64,000 bases of DNA from Janibacter massiliensis (lineage in GTDB: Bacteria; Actinomycetota; Actinomycetes; Actinomycetales; Dermatophilaceae), in the NCBI RefSeq assembly GCF_900289115.1, contig NZ_LT985196.1:1490029-1554028 (forward strand), read 5' to 3'. Shown here piece by piece: positions 27,446-37,308 of this stretch (position 1 is the stretch's first letter; the number at the start of each line of letters is the position of its first letter). A program made the translations under genes and the position numbers. The notes beneath the pieces are model-generated. The model did not search any database, had not been told where the DNA came from, and was given only the letters and a program-made list of their open reading frames with translations.

Positions 27446-30010
27446 ATGACGACGCACGCTGTCCGCCGCCTCGGCGTCGAGGAAGAGTTCCAGCTCATCG
27501 ACCTGGGGACGCGCCGGCTCACCCCGCGCGCCCCGGAGCTCCTGGCGATGCTGCCCGGCCACTACGTGGAGGAGCTGCAGCGCTGCGTGGTCGAGACCAA
27601 CAGCGGGGTGACCGGCGCGCTCGACGAGCTGCAGGCGGACCTCGCGGACCGACGGCGGGTGCTCGTCGACACGGCCGAGTCCATCGGCGTCGGGGTCGTC
27701 GCAGCAGGCTCGGTCCCGCTCGTCCTGCCGTCGGAGATCTCGGTGTCCTCGACCCCGCGCTACCGGCAGATGCTGCAGGACTACCAGCTCCTCGCCCGGG
27801 AGCAGCTCATCTGCGGCACGCAGTTCCACGTCGACGTGCGCGACCGGGACGAGGCGATCGCCATCGGCAACCAGCTCACCGGCCACCTGCCGACCCTGCT
27901 GGCCATCTCCGCCAGCTCCCCGTTCTGGGCCACGGGCGAGGACACCGGCTACGCCAGCGCGCGCACGCTCGTGTGGAGCCGGTGGCCGACGACCGGGCTG
28001 TCCGCCCCGGTCGAGACCGCCGCGGAGTACGACGAGCTGCTCGCCGACCTCGTCGCCGCCGGGGTGATCGTCGACGAGTCGATGGTCTACTACGACCTGC
28101 GCGCGTCGCGACACATCTCGACGCTGGAGCTCCGGATCTGCGACTCCATCCCCTCTCTCGAGGCCGTCACCCTCGTCGCCGGGCTCTTCCGGGGGCTCGT
28201 GGCCCACGCCGCCGAGGAGCTCGCGTCCGACTCCGCGCGCCCGCGCCCGAACCAGACGGTCCTGCGTGCCGCGAGGTGGCGGGCGGCCAGGTCCGGGCTC
28301 GAGGGGGATCTCGTGGACCTCACGGGCGACCGGCCGATGGCCCGTCCCGCGGGGGAGGTGGTCCGGGCGCTCGTCGATCTCGTCACGCCGCAGCTGGAGA
28401 AGACGGGCGACCTCGAGCTCGTCACGCATCTCGTGGAGACGGTCCTGCAGGAGGGCAGCTCGGCCTTCCGCCAGCGCCAGACGCTCACCCGCACCGGATC
28501 CCTCGAGGAGGTCGTCGACGAGCTCATGGCCGCGACGGCCGGTCGGCGGACGCGGGTCGAGACTGTGACGCCGGGGGCGGTCGGGTACACGCCGCACCCG
28601 GGCGCCCCGTGCGACGAGGTGGTGGCCCCCGGCGGGGTCGTCGCCGGGCCCTACCGGCCGGTCGTCGACGCGCTCACCGCCCTCGGGTCTGCCGAGCTGC
28701 GGACCCGTCAGTTCCGTGCCGAGCGTGCCGCGATCTTCGAGGGGCTCGTCTTCGGCACCCGGGAGAACAACGTCACCCAGGCCTTCCGCACCGACATCGT
28801 GCCGCGGATCATCGAGGCAGACGCGTGGGCCGAGCTCGCCCGGGGGCTGCGGCAGCGTGCGCTGGCGATCAACGCCTTCGTCGACGACGCGTACGGCGCC
28901 CGCGAGATCATTCGCGACGGGGTCGTCCCGGCCACGGTCATCGACCAGGCACCCGGGTTCCGGCAGACGGGGGTGGCCCAGGCGCCCGGCGCCGTGCGCA
29001 CGCATGTCATCGGCTTCGACGTCGTGGCGACGTCCCCCGGGCAGTTCCTCGTCCTCGAGGACAACATCCGGGTCCCTTCCGGGATCGGTTACGCGCTCGC
29101 GGCCCGCAAGATGCTCGACACCTTCTTCGAGGACGTCCCCCGCCCGGAGGGCCTGCGCGGGACGGAGGACGTCCTGCCGATGCTGCGCGACACGATGCGC
29201 GCCGCCGCACCCGCCCGGTGCGACGGGGAGCCGTCGCTCGCACTCGTCTCCGACGGCCCGAGCGACGGGGCATGGTTCGAGCACCACCGGATCGGGGTGG
29301 CCGCCGGCATGGCACTGGTGTCGGTCATCGACCTGGCCGTCGAGGACGGGGTGCTGTACCGGTACGACGAGACCGGCCGGCACCGGGTCGACGTCCTGTA
29401 TGCCCGCGTCGGTGAGGACACGCTCCTGTCCGGCGTCGGCCACGACGGGGCGGTGCTGCGTACCGGGATCCTCGGGGCGGTCCGGGCCGGCAACCTCACG
29501 GTGGCCAACAGCCTCGGGAACGGGGTGGGGGACGACAAGGCCGTGTACGCCTTCGTCCCGTCGATGATCGACTACTACCTCGGCGAGCGGCCCCTGACGC
29601 CGCAGATCCCGACGTACCTGTGCTCCGACCCGGAGCAGTGCGCCGAGGTCCTGTCGCGGCTGGACGAGCTTGTCGTCAAGCCCACCGACGGCTACGGCGG
29701 TGCCGGGGTGACGATCGGGGGAGAGACGAGCGAGGTCGAGCTCCAGGCGCGCCGCGAGGAGCTGATCCGTCGCCCCGGGGACTTCATCGCGCAGGAGATC
29801 GTCCGGCTCTCCACCCACCCCACCTTCGACGGGACGCGGTTCAAGCCGCACCACGTCGACCTGCGCGCGTTCGTCCACCTGCGGAACGGGCCGAGCGGCA
29901 TCACCGCGCTCGACGTACCCTGCGCCCTGACGCGTGTCGCCGCCGAAGGAACCCTCATCGTCAACTCCTCCCGCGGTGGTGGCGGGAAGGACACATGGAT
30001 TCTGGGCTGA
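27446..30010 (+). CDS. Carboxylate-amine ligase fused to circularly permuted ATP-grasp
   Basis: The 854-residue protein joins two ATP-dependent ligases. Residues 1 to about 370 match the GCS2/YbdK glutamate-cysteine ligase-like family (LGVEEEFQLID, ETNSGVTGALDELQ, GTQFHVDVRD, LELRICDSIPS). Residues of about 390-854 match the circularly permuted type 2 ATP-grasp family (RENNVTQAFRTDIVPR, LVLEDNIRVPSGIGYALAARK, GNGVGDDKAVYAFVP, VKPTDGYGGAGVTIGGE), ending in the typical SSRGGGGKDTW. Such ligases form amide bonds between amino acids or small acids, so the fusion could make a short peptide; no substrate is established. TACCAT ends seven bases before the ATG. The S9 peptidase gene overlaps its end by 16 bases. 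Confidence 0.85.
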   Translation: MTTHAVRRLGVEEEFQLIDLGTRRLTPRAPELLAMLPGHYVEELQRCVVETNSGVTGALDELQADLADRRRVLVDTAESIGVGVVAAGSVPLVLPSEISVSSTPRYRQMLQDYQLLAREQLICGTQFHVDVRDRDEAIAIGNQLTGHLPTLLAISASSPFWATGEDTGYASARTLVWSRWPTTGLSAPVETAAEYDELLADLVAAGVIVDESMVYYDLRASRHISTLELRICDSIPSLEAVTLVAGLFRGLVAHAAEELASDSARPRPNQTVLRAARWRAARSGLEGDLVDLTGDRPMARPAGEVVRALVDLVTPQLEKTGDLELVTHLVETVLQEGSSAFRQRQTLTRTGSLEEVVDELMAATAGRRTRVETVTPGAVGYTPHPGAPCDEVVAPGGVVAGPYRPVVDALTALGSAELRTRQFRAERAAIFEGLVFGTRENNVTQAFRTDIVPRIIEADAWAELARGLRQRALAINAFVDDAYGAREIIRDGVVPATVIDQAPGFRQTGVAQAPGAVRTHVIGFDVVATSPGQFLVLEDNIRVPSGIGYALAARKMLDTFFEDVPRPEGLRGTEDVLPMLRDTMRAAAPARCDGEPSLALVSDGPSDGAWFEHHRIGVAAGMALVSVIDLAVEDGVLYRYDETGRHRVDVLYARVGEDTLLSGVGHDGAVLRTGILGAVRAGNLTVANSLGNGVGDDKAVYAFVPSMIDYYLGERPLTPQIPTYLCSDPEQCAEVLSRLDELVVKPTDGYGGAGVTIGGETSEVELQARREELIRRPGDFIAQEIVRLSTHPTFDGTRFKPHHVDLRAFVHLRNGPSGITALDVPCALTRVAAEGTLIVNSSRGGGGKDTWILG

Positions 30011-31884
30011 CCCTCGGATCGCAGGACGACGCACCACCCACGCTGGACCGGAGCACCGAGCAGGCCTCGCTCGCCCCCGACGGGCGGTCGGTGGCGCACA
30101 TCGTCGTCGATGACGGGTACCCGCGGGCGGTGCAGCGTTTCGTCCGGGACGGGCACGCCCTGCACAGCCGCTGGGTCACCCTGCCGGTCGCCGGGCCGGT
30201 GACCGCGGTCCGGCACTCCCCGGACAGCCGCTGGCTCGCGTGCCAGGTGGCGCCGGACGCGGGGGTACGGGACGAGGTGTGGCTCGTGACGAACGATCCG
30301 GAGGACCCCCGCAGCTGGCCGCTGCGCGTCGCGGAGGAGGCGAGCGTCGAGCTCGTCGGATGGGACGGCTCTCGGGTCGTGCTCGCCGGCGTCCTGCCCG
30401 ACGGGACGTGCCGCGCCCGGCTCGTCGACCCCGAGACCGGATGCTCGACGATCCTCCACGAGGGTCGCCTCAGCCACGTTCTCGACTCCTGGCGCGGGGA
30501 CTGTCTCGTCCGGATTGGACCGCGGAGCTACCGGGAGACCCAGCTCGTGCGCGCCGACGGGTCCACCGTCCGCCTCCTGCCGGCGGACCACGGGTCGGTG
30601 ACGGACCAGGGCGTCATCGTCGACCCTGCGCGGGCATTCCGCCCCGACGCCGGCACCGAGACCCCGGGCTCGCCGGTCGGGACCAGGGTCTTCCTGCGCA
30701 GCAACGTCCACGCCGGCACCCACCGTCTCGTCGAGGTTCTCGTCGACGACGCGGGACGCACGACCTGGCGTTCGCTCGTCGAGCGCGCCGGCGCGACGCT
30801 CGACGAGTTCGTCGTCAGCGCCGACGGGGAGGTCGCCGCACTCCTGTGGAACCGCAAGGGCCTCTCCGAGCTCGAGCTCGCCCACCTGGGGCGTGGGTCG
30901 ATCGTCGAGGTGAGACTCGAAGGCGGGACCGCCCGCGACCTGACGATCTCCGGCGACGGCTCGCTCATCGGCGTGACCATCGAGGGCCCCGGCGTGCCCC
31001 GTCACGTCGAGCTCATCGGCGGTGACGCGACCGTGTGGGGGCCCGTCGAGCCGGTGCGGGCCAGCACCGGCACCGTCTTCCCCGAGCGTCACGAGTTCAC
31101 TGCGAGCGACGGCCTACGCCTCAACGGGTGGCTCCACCGCGCGCCCGGGGTCCGTGGCGGCGAGCCGGGGCGGCCCCGCCCGCTGGTGCTCTACTTCCAC
31201 GGCGGACCCGAGTGGGAGGAACGCCCGAGCGCCAACCCGTACCTGCCCGCGCTGGTGTCCGAGGGGTACTCGGTGTTCGCCGTCAACGTCCGCGGGTCCA
31301 CCGGTGCCGGACGTGCCTATGAGCACGCCGACGAGGTCCACCGCCGTCCGGACGGGATCCGGGACGTCGCAGACACCGTCGCGTATCTCGTGGAGGCAGG
31401 GATCGCCGACCCCGACCGGGTCGTGTGCACCGGGCGCAGCTACGGCGGCTACCTCACGATGGCCGCGCTCGCGTTCTATCCCGACCTGTTCCGGGCGGGC
31501 GTCGCCGTGTGCGGGATGAGCGACCTGCGCACCTTCTACGAGCACACCGAGCCGTGGATCGCCGAGGCGGCCCACACCAAGTACGGCGACCCCGTGCGCG
31601 ACGCTGATCTGCTCGAGCAGCTCTCACCCCTGACGCACGTCGACGCCGTCCGAGCCCCGCTGCTCACCATCCACGGCGAGCACGACACCAACGTCCCGGT
31701 GTCGGAGTCGACCCAGATGGTGCAGGCGCTGCGCGAGCGCGGCCGGGTCGCGGAGTCGCTCGTCCTGCCGGGGGAGGGGCACGCCATCGTCATGCACGAG
31801 AGCAAGACCCGACTCTGCGCGGCGATGATCGACTGGTTCGACACCCACCTCGCGGACGAGGACACCCCAGCCGAGCACGGCTGA
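29995..31884 (+). CDS. S9-family prolyl oligopeptidase-like serine peptidase
   Basis: The 629-residue enzyme has an N-terminal beta-propeller (about 20-360) with repeats such as PDSRWLACQVA and DGEVAALLWN, and a C-terminal alpha/beta hydrolase. The nucleophile is Ser482 in GRSYGGY, followed by Asp564 (GEHDTNVP) and His596 (GEGHAI). Members cleave or transfer short peptides, the propeller restricting substrate size. There is no signal peptide, so it is cytoplasmic. The ATG at 29995 lies inside the ligase gene (16-base overlap), so the two are translationally coupled. A role in trimming or degrading the ligase product is an inference from this coupling. Confidence 0.87.
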   Translation: MDSGLTLGSQDDAPPTLDRSTEQASLAPDGRSVAHIVVDDGYPRAVQRFVRDGHALHSRWVTLPVAGPVTAVRHSPDSRWLACQVAPDAGVRDEVWLVTNDPEDPRSWPLRVAEEASVELVGWDGSRVVLAGVLPDGTCRARLVDPETGCSTILHEGRLSHVLDSWRGDCLVRIGPRSYRETQLVRADGSTVRLLPADHGSVTDQGVIVDPARAFRPDAGTETPGSPVGTRVFLRSNVHAGTHRLVEVLVDDAGRTTWRSLVERAGATLDEFVVSADGEVAALLWNRKGLSELELAHLGRGSIVEVRLEGGTARDLTISGDGSLIGVTIEGPGVPRHVELIGGDATVWGPVEPVRASTGTVFPERHEFTASDGLRLNGWLHRAPGVRGGEPGRPRPLVLYFHGGPEWEERPSANPYLPALVSEGYSVFAVNVRGSTGAGRAYEHADEVHRRPDGIRDVADTVAYLVEAGIADPDRVVCTGRSYGGYLTMAALAFYPDLFRAGVAVCGMSDLRTFYEHTEPWIAEAAHTKYGDPVRDADLLEQLSPLTHVDAVRAPLLTIHGEHDTNVPVSESTQMVQALRERGRVAESLVLPGEGHAIVMHESKTRLCAAMIDWFDTHLADEDTPAEHG

Positions 31885-31945
31885 GGACGCGGGTCGCCGG
31901 CGGGGCTTCGCCGACGACCGCATCGCCAGCCCGCCTCGGGTCGGC

Positions 31946-32773
31946 TCAGCCGACGACGGGCCAGAGGCGCTCCGACTGGGCGGTGAGCACGACGACGGGG
32001 CACATCGCGGACTGGACGAGCGCGCGCGTCGTCGAGCCGAGGAGGAACCCGGGCACGCCCCGGTGTCCTTGGCTGGCCACGACGAGCAGACCCGCCTCCT
32101 GCGACTGCGCCGTGAGCGCCTCGGCGGCGTCCCCCTCGACGGTGACGAGCTCGACCTCGGCCCCGGGGTGGGCGGTGCACAGCTCGGCGACCACGTCTTC
32201 CAGCGGCTCGGCCGGCGAGGTGCCGCCGACGTCGGCCTGGACCAGACGCACGGCCCGGCCCTCGGTGGCCGCGGCGCTCACGGCGAGGGCGGCCGCCGAT
32301 CGGGAGGCGTCCGAGCCGTCGAGACCGACGACGACCCGGCCGTGCGGGTCGAACGACGCGGAGGCCCGGGTCGGGACGACCACGGTGGGTGCGTGCGCGC
32401 TCGCGGCGACGTTCCCCGAGACGCTCCCGACCAGGGTGCCCCGCCAGCCGCCGGTGCCCCGCGTGCCCACGACGACGGCCCGGGCCTCCTTGCTCGCCGC
32501 GACGAGTGCGGTGACGGGGTGGTGGATCTCGACCCGACCGTCGATCTCGACGTCGGGGAACGCCGCGGAGATCCGCTCCAGCTCGTGCGCCAGGACCGCC
32601 CGAGCCTTCTCGCCCAGACCGTCGGCGTCCGGCTTGCGGCCCGGCGGCACCGGCTCGGCGACGACGACGCTCACCGGCGCGTCGACCTCGCGGGCCCAGG
32701 TCAGTGCCCAGTCGACGGCGCGCTGCGCGTCGGGCGAGCCGTCAGATCCGACGACGATGGGGCCTTCGCTCAT
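31946..32773 (-). CDS. Universal stress protein with two UspA domains
   Basis: The 275-residue protein has two UspA domains, about 1-140 and 145-275. Each opens with an ATP-loop strand (PIVVGSDGSPDAQRAVDWAL and VVVGLDGSDASRSAAALAV) and ends with a glycine-rich nucleotide site (VVGTRGTGGWRGTLVGSVSGNVA and VASQGHRGVPGFLLGSTT). ATP-binding USPs are associated with hypoxia and stationary-phase survival in actinobacteria. The specific role here is unknown. A GGGAGAGG ribosome site precedes the ATG. It is divergent from rpsO and followed by no close gene on its strand. Confidence 0.88.
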   Translation of the reverse strand: MSEGPIVVGSDGSPDAQRAVDWALTWAREVDAPVSVVVAEPVPPGRKPDADGLGEKARAVLAHELERISAAFPDVEIDGRVEIHHPVTALVAASKEARAVVVGTRGTGGWRGTLVGSVSGNVAASAHAPTVVVPTRASASFDPHGRVVVGLDGSDASRSAAALAVSAAATEGRAVRLVQADVGGTSPAEPLEDVVAELCTAHPGAEVELVTVEGDAAEALTAQSQEAGLLVVASQGHRGVPGFLLGSTTRALVQSAMCPVVVLTAQSERLWPVVG

Positions 32774-32885
32774 GGGTCGTGCCTCTCCCTACGTTCCTGC
32801 CCGCCGACCGGTCCCCGACGGGTCACCCCGAGCCTAGGCGGGCGGTCCGACGATCGGGGGGGTCGTGTCCGATTCGCCTCCGCGA

Positions 32886-32915
32886 TTAGGCCGGGGCGGT
32901 TCCGGCCGGTATCGT
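32886..32915 (+). promoter_or_regulatory. Probable rpsO promoter
   Basis: TATCGT at 32910-32915 and TTAGGC at 32886-32891 are 18 bases apart and fit a weak housekeeping promoter. The implied leader of about 95 bases ends with GAGGAG, 14 bases before the rpsO ATG, a longer spacing than usual. S15 commonly controls its own translation by leader binding, but no specific structure could be assigned. Confidence 0.35.
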
Positions 32916-33015
32916 GGACCACTGCCGTTCGATCGGCCGCGGACACAGAGAGCCCCGGTGAACCAGCCCGGGAGCGCCGCGCAACGAGATCCAGAAGAGG
33001 AGCAGTGACCCCAGC

Positions 33016-33285
33016 ATGCCGCTGACCACTGACGTCAAGAAGCAGATCATGGCCGAGTACGGCACGGGCGAGGGCGACACCGGCTCCCCGGAGGTGCAGA
33101 TCGCGCTCCTGACCCAGCGCATCAAGGACCTCACCGAGCACGCCCGCGAGCACAAGCACGACCACCACAGCCGCCGGGGTCTGCTCCTGCTCGTCGGTCG
33201 CCGTCGCCGCCTCCTGCGCTACCTCGAGACGACCGACATCGAACGCTACCGCTCGCTGATCAAGCGACTCGGCCTGCGCCGCTGA
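33016..33285 (+). CDS. rpsO: 30S ribosomal protein S15
   Basis: The 89-residue protein binds the central domain of 16S rRNA early in small-subunit assembly. Its signature [17 protein letters not shown] and the rRNA-contact stretch [25 protein letters not shown] are complete, and the length is exactly that of the family. It precedes pnp with a strong hairpin in between, the classic rpsO-pnp arrangement. Confidence 0.97.
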   Translation: MPLTTDVKKQIMAEYGTGEGDTGSPEVQIALLTQRIKDLTEHAREHKHDHHSRRGLLLLVGRRRRLLRYLETTDIERYRSLIKRLGLRR

Positions 33286-33289
33286 ACCA

Positions 33290-33338
33290 GTACGCCGACG
33301 GGGCGGTTCCCTCCATGGGAGCCGCCCCGCCGGCGTAC
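33290..33338 (+). terminator. Strong hairpin between rpsO and pnp
   Basis: A stem of about 20 bp with two single mismatches (33290-33311 with 33317-33338) starts five bases after the rpsO stop. It may act as a partial terminator or as a double-strand-specific processing site: in E. coli the rpsO-pnp region is cut by RNase III and pnp is autoregulated there. No T-run follows, so read-through to pnp is likely. Confidence 0.6.
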
Positions 33339-33469
33339 CGGGGCACGCCGTGCCCCGCGGGTCCACGACCCGCACCCGGATCACCTGACAGGGTGGTCCT
33401 GCACCACCGAAGGAGACCGGCGCACAACGACGATGCGTCCGGTTCGTAGAGAAGACAGAAGGAGGGCCC

Positions 33470-35899
33470 ATGGAGGGTCCAGAGATCATCAGCGCCGAGG
33501 CCGTCATCGACAACGGTCAGCACGGCACCCGCACCGTCCGATTCGAGACGGGACGCCTGGCCAAGCAGGCCGGCGGCGCCGTGAGCGCCTACCTCGACGG
33601 CGAGACCATGCTGCTGTCGACCACCACCGCGGGGAAGAACCCCAAGGACCAGTTCGACTTCTTCCCCCTGACCGTCGACGTCGAGGAGCGGATGTACGCC
33701 GCGGGTCGCATCCCGGGCAGCTTCTTCCGGCGCGAGGGCCGACCCGGCACGGACGCGATCCTCACCTGCCGCCTCATCGACCGGCCGCTGCGGCCGTCGT
33801 TCGTCAAGGGCCTGCGCAACGAGGTCCAGGTCGTCATCACCGTCCTGGCGATCCACCCCGACCACCAGTACGACGTCCTCGCGATCAACGCCGCGAGCGC
33901 CTCGACCCAGATCTCCGGCCTGCCCTTCTCCGGCCCGATCGGCGGCGTGCGGGTCTCGCTCATCGACGGCCAGTGGGTCGCGTTCCCCAACTTCAGCGAC
34001 ATCGAGAAGTCGACCTTCGACATGGTCGTCGCCGGTCGCATCGTCGGCGACGACGTCGCGATCATGATGGTCGAGGCCGAGTCGACCGAGGCCACCTGGG
34101 ACCTGGTGAAGAACCAGGGCAAGCAGGCGCCGACCGAGGAGGTCGTCGCCGAGGGCCTCGAGGCCGCCAAGCCGTTCATCCGCGCGCTGTGCGAGGCGCA
34201 GGCCGAGCTCGCGAGCAAGGCCGCCAAGCCCGTCGAGGAGTTCCCGCTCTTCCTCGACTACGAGGAGGACGCGTTCGCGGCCGTCGAGGCGAAGGCCAGC
34301 GAGCCGCTCGCCGCTGCGCTGCAGATCGCCGGCAAGCAGGAGCGCGAGGACCGCCTCGACGAGATCAAGGACTCGCTCAAGGCCGAGCTGTGCGCCGAGG
34401 GTGGCCAGCTCGAGGGCCGCGAGAAGGAGGTCTCGGCCGCCTTCCGGTCCGTCCAGAAGAAGCTGGTGCGCCAGCGGATCCTGCGCGACCAGGTGCGCAT
34501 CGACGGCCGCGGTCTCGCGGACATCCGTGCGCTCGGTGCCGAGGTCGACGTCCTCCCGCGCGTCCACGGCTCGGCGCTGTTCGAGCGCGGCGAGACCCAG
34601 ATCATGGGTGTCACGACGCTGAACATGCTCAAGATGGAGCAGCAGATCGACTCGCTGTCGCCCGTCACGCGCAAGCGCTACATGCACAACTACAACTTCC
34701 CGCCGTTCTCCACGGGTGAGACCGGGCGCGTCGGCTCGCCGAAGCGTCGCGAGATCGGCCACGGCGCGCTCGCCGAGCGGGCCCTCATGCCCGTGCTCCC
34801 GCCGCGCGAGGAGTTCCCCTACGCGATCCGTCAGGTCTCCGAGGCGCTCGGTTCCAACGGCTCGACGTCGATGGGCTCGGTCTGCGCGAGCACCCTGTCG
34901 CTGCTCAACGCCGGTGTCCCGCTGCGGGCGCCGGTCGCCGGCATCGCGATGGGTCTGGTCTCCGACGAGGTCGACGGCGAGGCCCGATATGCGGCGCTCA
35001 CCGACATCCTCGGCGCCGAGGACGCGTTCGGCGACATGGACTTCAAGGTCGCCGGGACGCGCGAGTTCGTCACGGCCATCCAGCTCGACACGAAGCTCGA
35101 CGGGATCCCCGCGTCGGTCCTCGCCGGCGCGCTCACCCAGGCGCGTGACGCGCGGCTGCACATCCTCGACGTGATGAACGAGGCGATCGACGCCCCGGAC
35201 GAGATGGCGGACACCGCGCCGCGGATCATCACCGTCCAGGTCCCGGTCGACAAGATCGGTGAGGTCATCGGCCCGAAGGGCAAGATGATCAACCAGATCC
35301 AGGACGACACGGGCGCCGACATCTCCATCGAGGACGACGGCACCGTGTTCATCGGCGCGACCGACGGTCCCTCCGCCGAGGCCGCGCGGGCAGCGATCAA
35401 CGCGATCGCCAACCCGCAGATGCCGGAGGTCGGGGAGCGCTTCCTCGGCACCGTCGTCAAGACGACGACGTTCGGGGCCTTCGTCTCGCTCATGCCGGGC
35501 AAGGACGGCCTGCTGCACATCTCGGAGGTGCGCAAGCTCGTCGGCGGCAAGCGGATCGACGCCGTCGAGGACGTCCTCGGCGTCGGCCAGAAGGTCCAGG
35601 TCGAGCTCAAGGAGATCGACCCGCGCGGCAAGCTCAGCCTCGCGGCCGTCCTCACCGAGGAGCAGCAGGCGGCGGCCGCGGGTTCGGCCGACGCAGGGTC
35701 GGCGGACTCCGGCTCGGACCACGCGGACGACGAGCGCCGCTCCGACGAGGGCCGCGAGGAGCGGTCCGGCGGTCGCAACCGTCGCCGCCGTCGCGGTGGC
35801 CGCGGTGGCGAGGGCGCCCAGGGCGGCAGCGACGCCGAGGCCCTCGTCGAGGCGCACGAGGACGGCGCGGCCGCGTCCTCCGAGGACGCCCAGGCCTGA
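33470..35899 (+). CDS. pnp: Polyribonucleotide nucleotidyltransferase
   Basis: The 809-residue exoribonuclease degrades RNA from the 3' end with phosphate and can add tails. Two RNase PH domains (about 15-150 and 345-560, with [16 protein letters not shown] and the acidic [10 protein letters not shown]) flank a helical linker. A KH domain ([21 protein letters not shown]) and an S1 domain ([20 protein letters not shown]) follow. After S1 there is an Arg/Gly-rich and acidic tail of about 75 residues ([12 protein letters not shown]), typical of actinobacterial GpsI/PNPase. AAGGAGG lies just before the ATG. A 13-bp perfect terminator follows. Confidence 0.97.
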   Translation: MEGPEIISAEAVIDNGQHGTRTVRFETGRLAKQAGGAVSAYLDGETMLLSTTTAGKNPKDQFDFFPLTVDVEERMYAAGRIPGSFFRREGRPGTDAILTCRLIDRPLRPSFVKGLRNEVQVVITVLAIHPDHQYDVLAINAASASTQISGLPFSGPIGGVRVSLIDGQWVAFPNFSDIEKSTFDMVVAGRIVGDDVAIMMVEAESTEATWDLVKNQGKQAPTEEVVAEGLEAAKPFIRALCEAQAELASKAAKPVEEFPLFLDYEEDAFAAVEAKASEPLAAALQIAGKQEREDRLDEIKDSLKAELCAEGGQLEGREKEVSAAFRSVQKKLVRQRILRDQVRIDGRGLADIRALGAEVDVLPRVHGSALFERGETQIMGVTTLNMLKMEQQIDSLSPVTRKRYMHNYNFPPFSTGETGRVGSPKRREIGHGALAERALMPVLPPREEFPYAIRQVSEALGSNGSTSMGSVCASTLSLLNAGVPLRAPVAGIAMGLVSDEVDGEARYAALTDILGAEDAFGDMDFKVAGTREFVTAIQLDTKLDGIPASVLAGALTQARDARLHILDVMNEAIDAPDEMADTAPRIITVQVPVDKIGEVIGPKGKMINQIQDDTGADISIEDDGTVFIGATDGPSAEAARAAINAIANPQMPEVGERFLGTVVKTTTFGAFVSLMPGKDGLLHISEVRKLVGGKRIDAVEDVLGVGQKVQVELKEIDPRGKLSLAAVLTEEQQAAAAGSADAGSADSGSDHADDERRSDEGREERSGGRNRRRRRGGRGGEGAQGGSDAEALVEAHEDGAAASSEDAQA

Positions 35900-35917
35900 C
35901 CCTCGGGTCGGCACGAC

Positions 35918-35950
35918 GAGCGCCCCGGACCCCCGCGGTCCGGGGCGCTC
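35918..35950 (+). terminator. Terminator after pnp
   Basis: Bases 35918-35930 and 35938-35950 form a perfect 13-bp GC-rich stem with a seven-base loop, beginning 19 bases after the pnp stop. The minus-strand gene that ends at 35984 may also use it. Confidence 0.75.
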
Positions 35951-35983
35951 GCCCGTTCCCGGGGGATCCTCGACCGTGGTGGG

Positions 35984-36529
35984 TCAGGCGGGGTGGACGT
36001 CGACGAGGACGACGCGGTTCCCGGCGCGGTCCACCCCCTCGGCGAGGGCGTAGACGCGCCCGTCGACAGGCCCGCCGTCCCAGCCCCGCACGCCCCTGAG
36101 TCCCTCGTCCTTGAGGCGACGGACGTCGATCGCGTCGTCGTCGCCCTCGTACCCGTCCGGATGCGTCGAGTACGTCTCCTCCGCGTCGGACCCGAGCACG
36201 GGCGAGGCGCTCCCGCGGGGGAGCAGGAGACGGGCGGTGAAACCCTCGTCCGCCCCGCGTGGAGCGGCGTAGGCCTGCACCGTCGTGCCGGGCGGCAGGG
36301 TGAGCCGGGCGCCCGACGCGACGGTCGAGACGAGCTCGGGCGGGCAGTCGTTCGCGCAGATCGTGCCCGACGGCGCGCTGGGGTCGCCCGCGAGGTAGTC
36401 CTCCCACAGACGCAGCGCGCCCGCGCCGAGGACGAGTCCCGCGGTGAGCGTCCCGAGGGTGATCACGACTGCGAGGACCGTCCGGGCCGAGGAACGGCGC
36501 GGCGGGCGGGCGGGAGAGGCCGGGGACAC
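35984..36529 (-). CDS. Membrane-anchored protein of unknown function
   Basis: The 181-residue protein has a basic N-terminus (PPRRSSAR), one membrane helix at about 17-40, and an outer domain of about 140 residues. Two cysteines close together (ICANDCPPE) could form a disulfide. No family was recognised, and the rest is mixed beta-type with many charged residues. The GTG at 36529 is supported by TAGCCT ending eight bases before it, a leaderless start. It diverges from dapB. An extracytoplasmic location is the only firm statement. Confidence 0.65.
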   Translation of the reverse strand: MSPASPARPPRRSSARTVLAVVITLGTLTAGLVLGAGALRLWEDYLAGDPSAPSGTICANDCPPELVSTVASGARLTLPPGTTVQAYAAPRGADEGFTARLLLPRGSASPVLGSDAEETYSTHPDGYEGDDDAIDVRRLKDEGLRGVRGWDGGPVDGRVYALAEGVDRAGNRVVLVDVHPA

Positions 36530-36566
36530 GGGTCGCAGGCTAGCGGCACCTCGTTACGCTGACGGG

Positions 36567-37307
36567 ATGACGACAGCAGTGGCGGTGATCGGCGCCTCGG
36601 GGCGCATGGGGTCGCAGGCGTGCCAGGCGGTGGAGGCCGCGGACGGCCTCGAGCTGGTCGGGCGGTTCGACGACGGCGACGACCTCGGTGATCTCGGTGG
36701 CGCGGACGTCGCCGTCGAGCTGACGGTCCCGTCCGCGTCGCCGGCCAACGTCCGGCACTGCGTCGAGCAGGGCGTGCACGCCGTCGTCGGTACCACGGGG
36801 TGGACGCCGGAGCGGCTCGCCGAGCTCGAGACGGTGCTCGCGGGCCACGAGGGCGTCGGGGTGCTCATCGCCCCCAACTTCTCCGTCGGCGCGATCCTCC
36901 TCATGCGGTTCGCCCGGGAGGCCGCGCGGTTCTACGAGTCCGTCGAGATCGTCGAGCTGCACCACCCGGACAAGGTCGACGCGCCGAGCGGGACCGCGGT
37001 CCGGACCGCGGAGGGGATCGCCCTCGCGCGCGCCGAGGCGGGCCTCGGAGAGATGCCCGACGCGACGACCCACGACCCGCACGGCGCCCGGGGTGCCCGG
37101 ATCGAGGGTATCCCGGTCCATGCCGTGCGGCTGCGCGGCCTCGTCGCCCACCAGGAGGTCCTCCTCGGCGCCGAGGGCGAGGCGCTGACGATCCGCCACG
37201 ACTCCTTCGACCGCGCGTCGTTCATGCCGGGGGTGCTCGCGGGCGTCCGCGCTGTCGCGTCCCGTCCGGGCCTCACGGTCGGCCTGGAGCACGTCCTCGA
37301 CCTCTGA
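36567..37307 (+). CDS. dapB: 4-hydroxy-tetrahydrodipicolinate reductase
   Basis: The 246-residue enzyme reduces the DapA product with NAD(P)H on the way to diaminopimelate and lysine. The Rossmann motif is VIGASGRMG. The active-site segment is ELHHPDKVDAPSGTA, with the catalytic His-His and Lys, and VGTTGW is present. Length matches the family. TACGCT ends seven bases before the ATG, so the message is probably leaderless. dapA, the preceding pathway step, is 4.5 kb further on. Confidence 0.95.
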   Translation: MTTAVAVIGASGRMGSQACQAVEAADGLELVGRFDDGDDLGDLGGADVAVELTVPSASPANVRHCVEQGVHAVVGTTGWTPERLAELETVLAGHEGVGVLIAPNFSVGAILLMRFAREAARFYESVEIVELHHPDKVDAPSGTAVRTAEGIALARAEAGLGEMPDATTHDPHGARGARIEGIPVHAVRLRGLVAHQEVLLGAEGEALTIRHDSFDRASFMPGVLAGVRAVASRPGLTVGLEHVLDL

Positions 37308-37308
37308 G

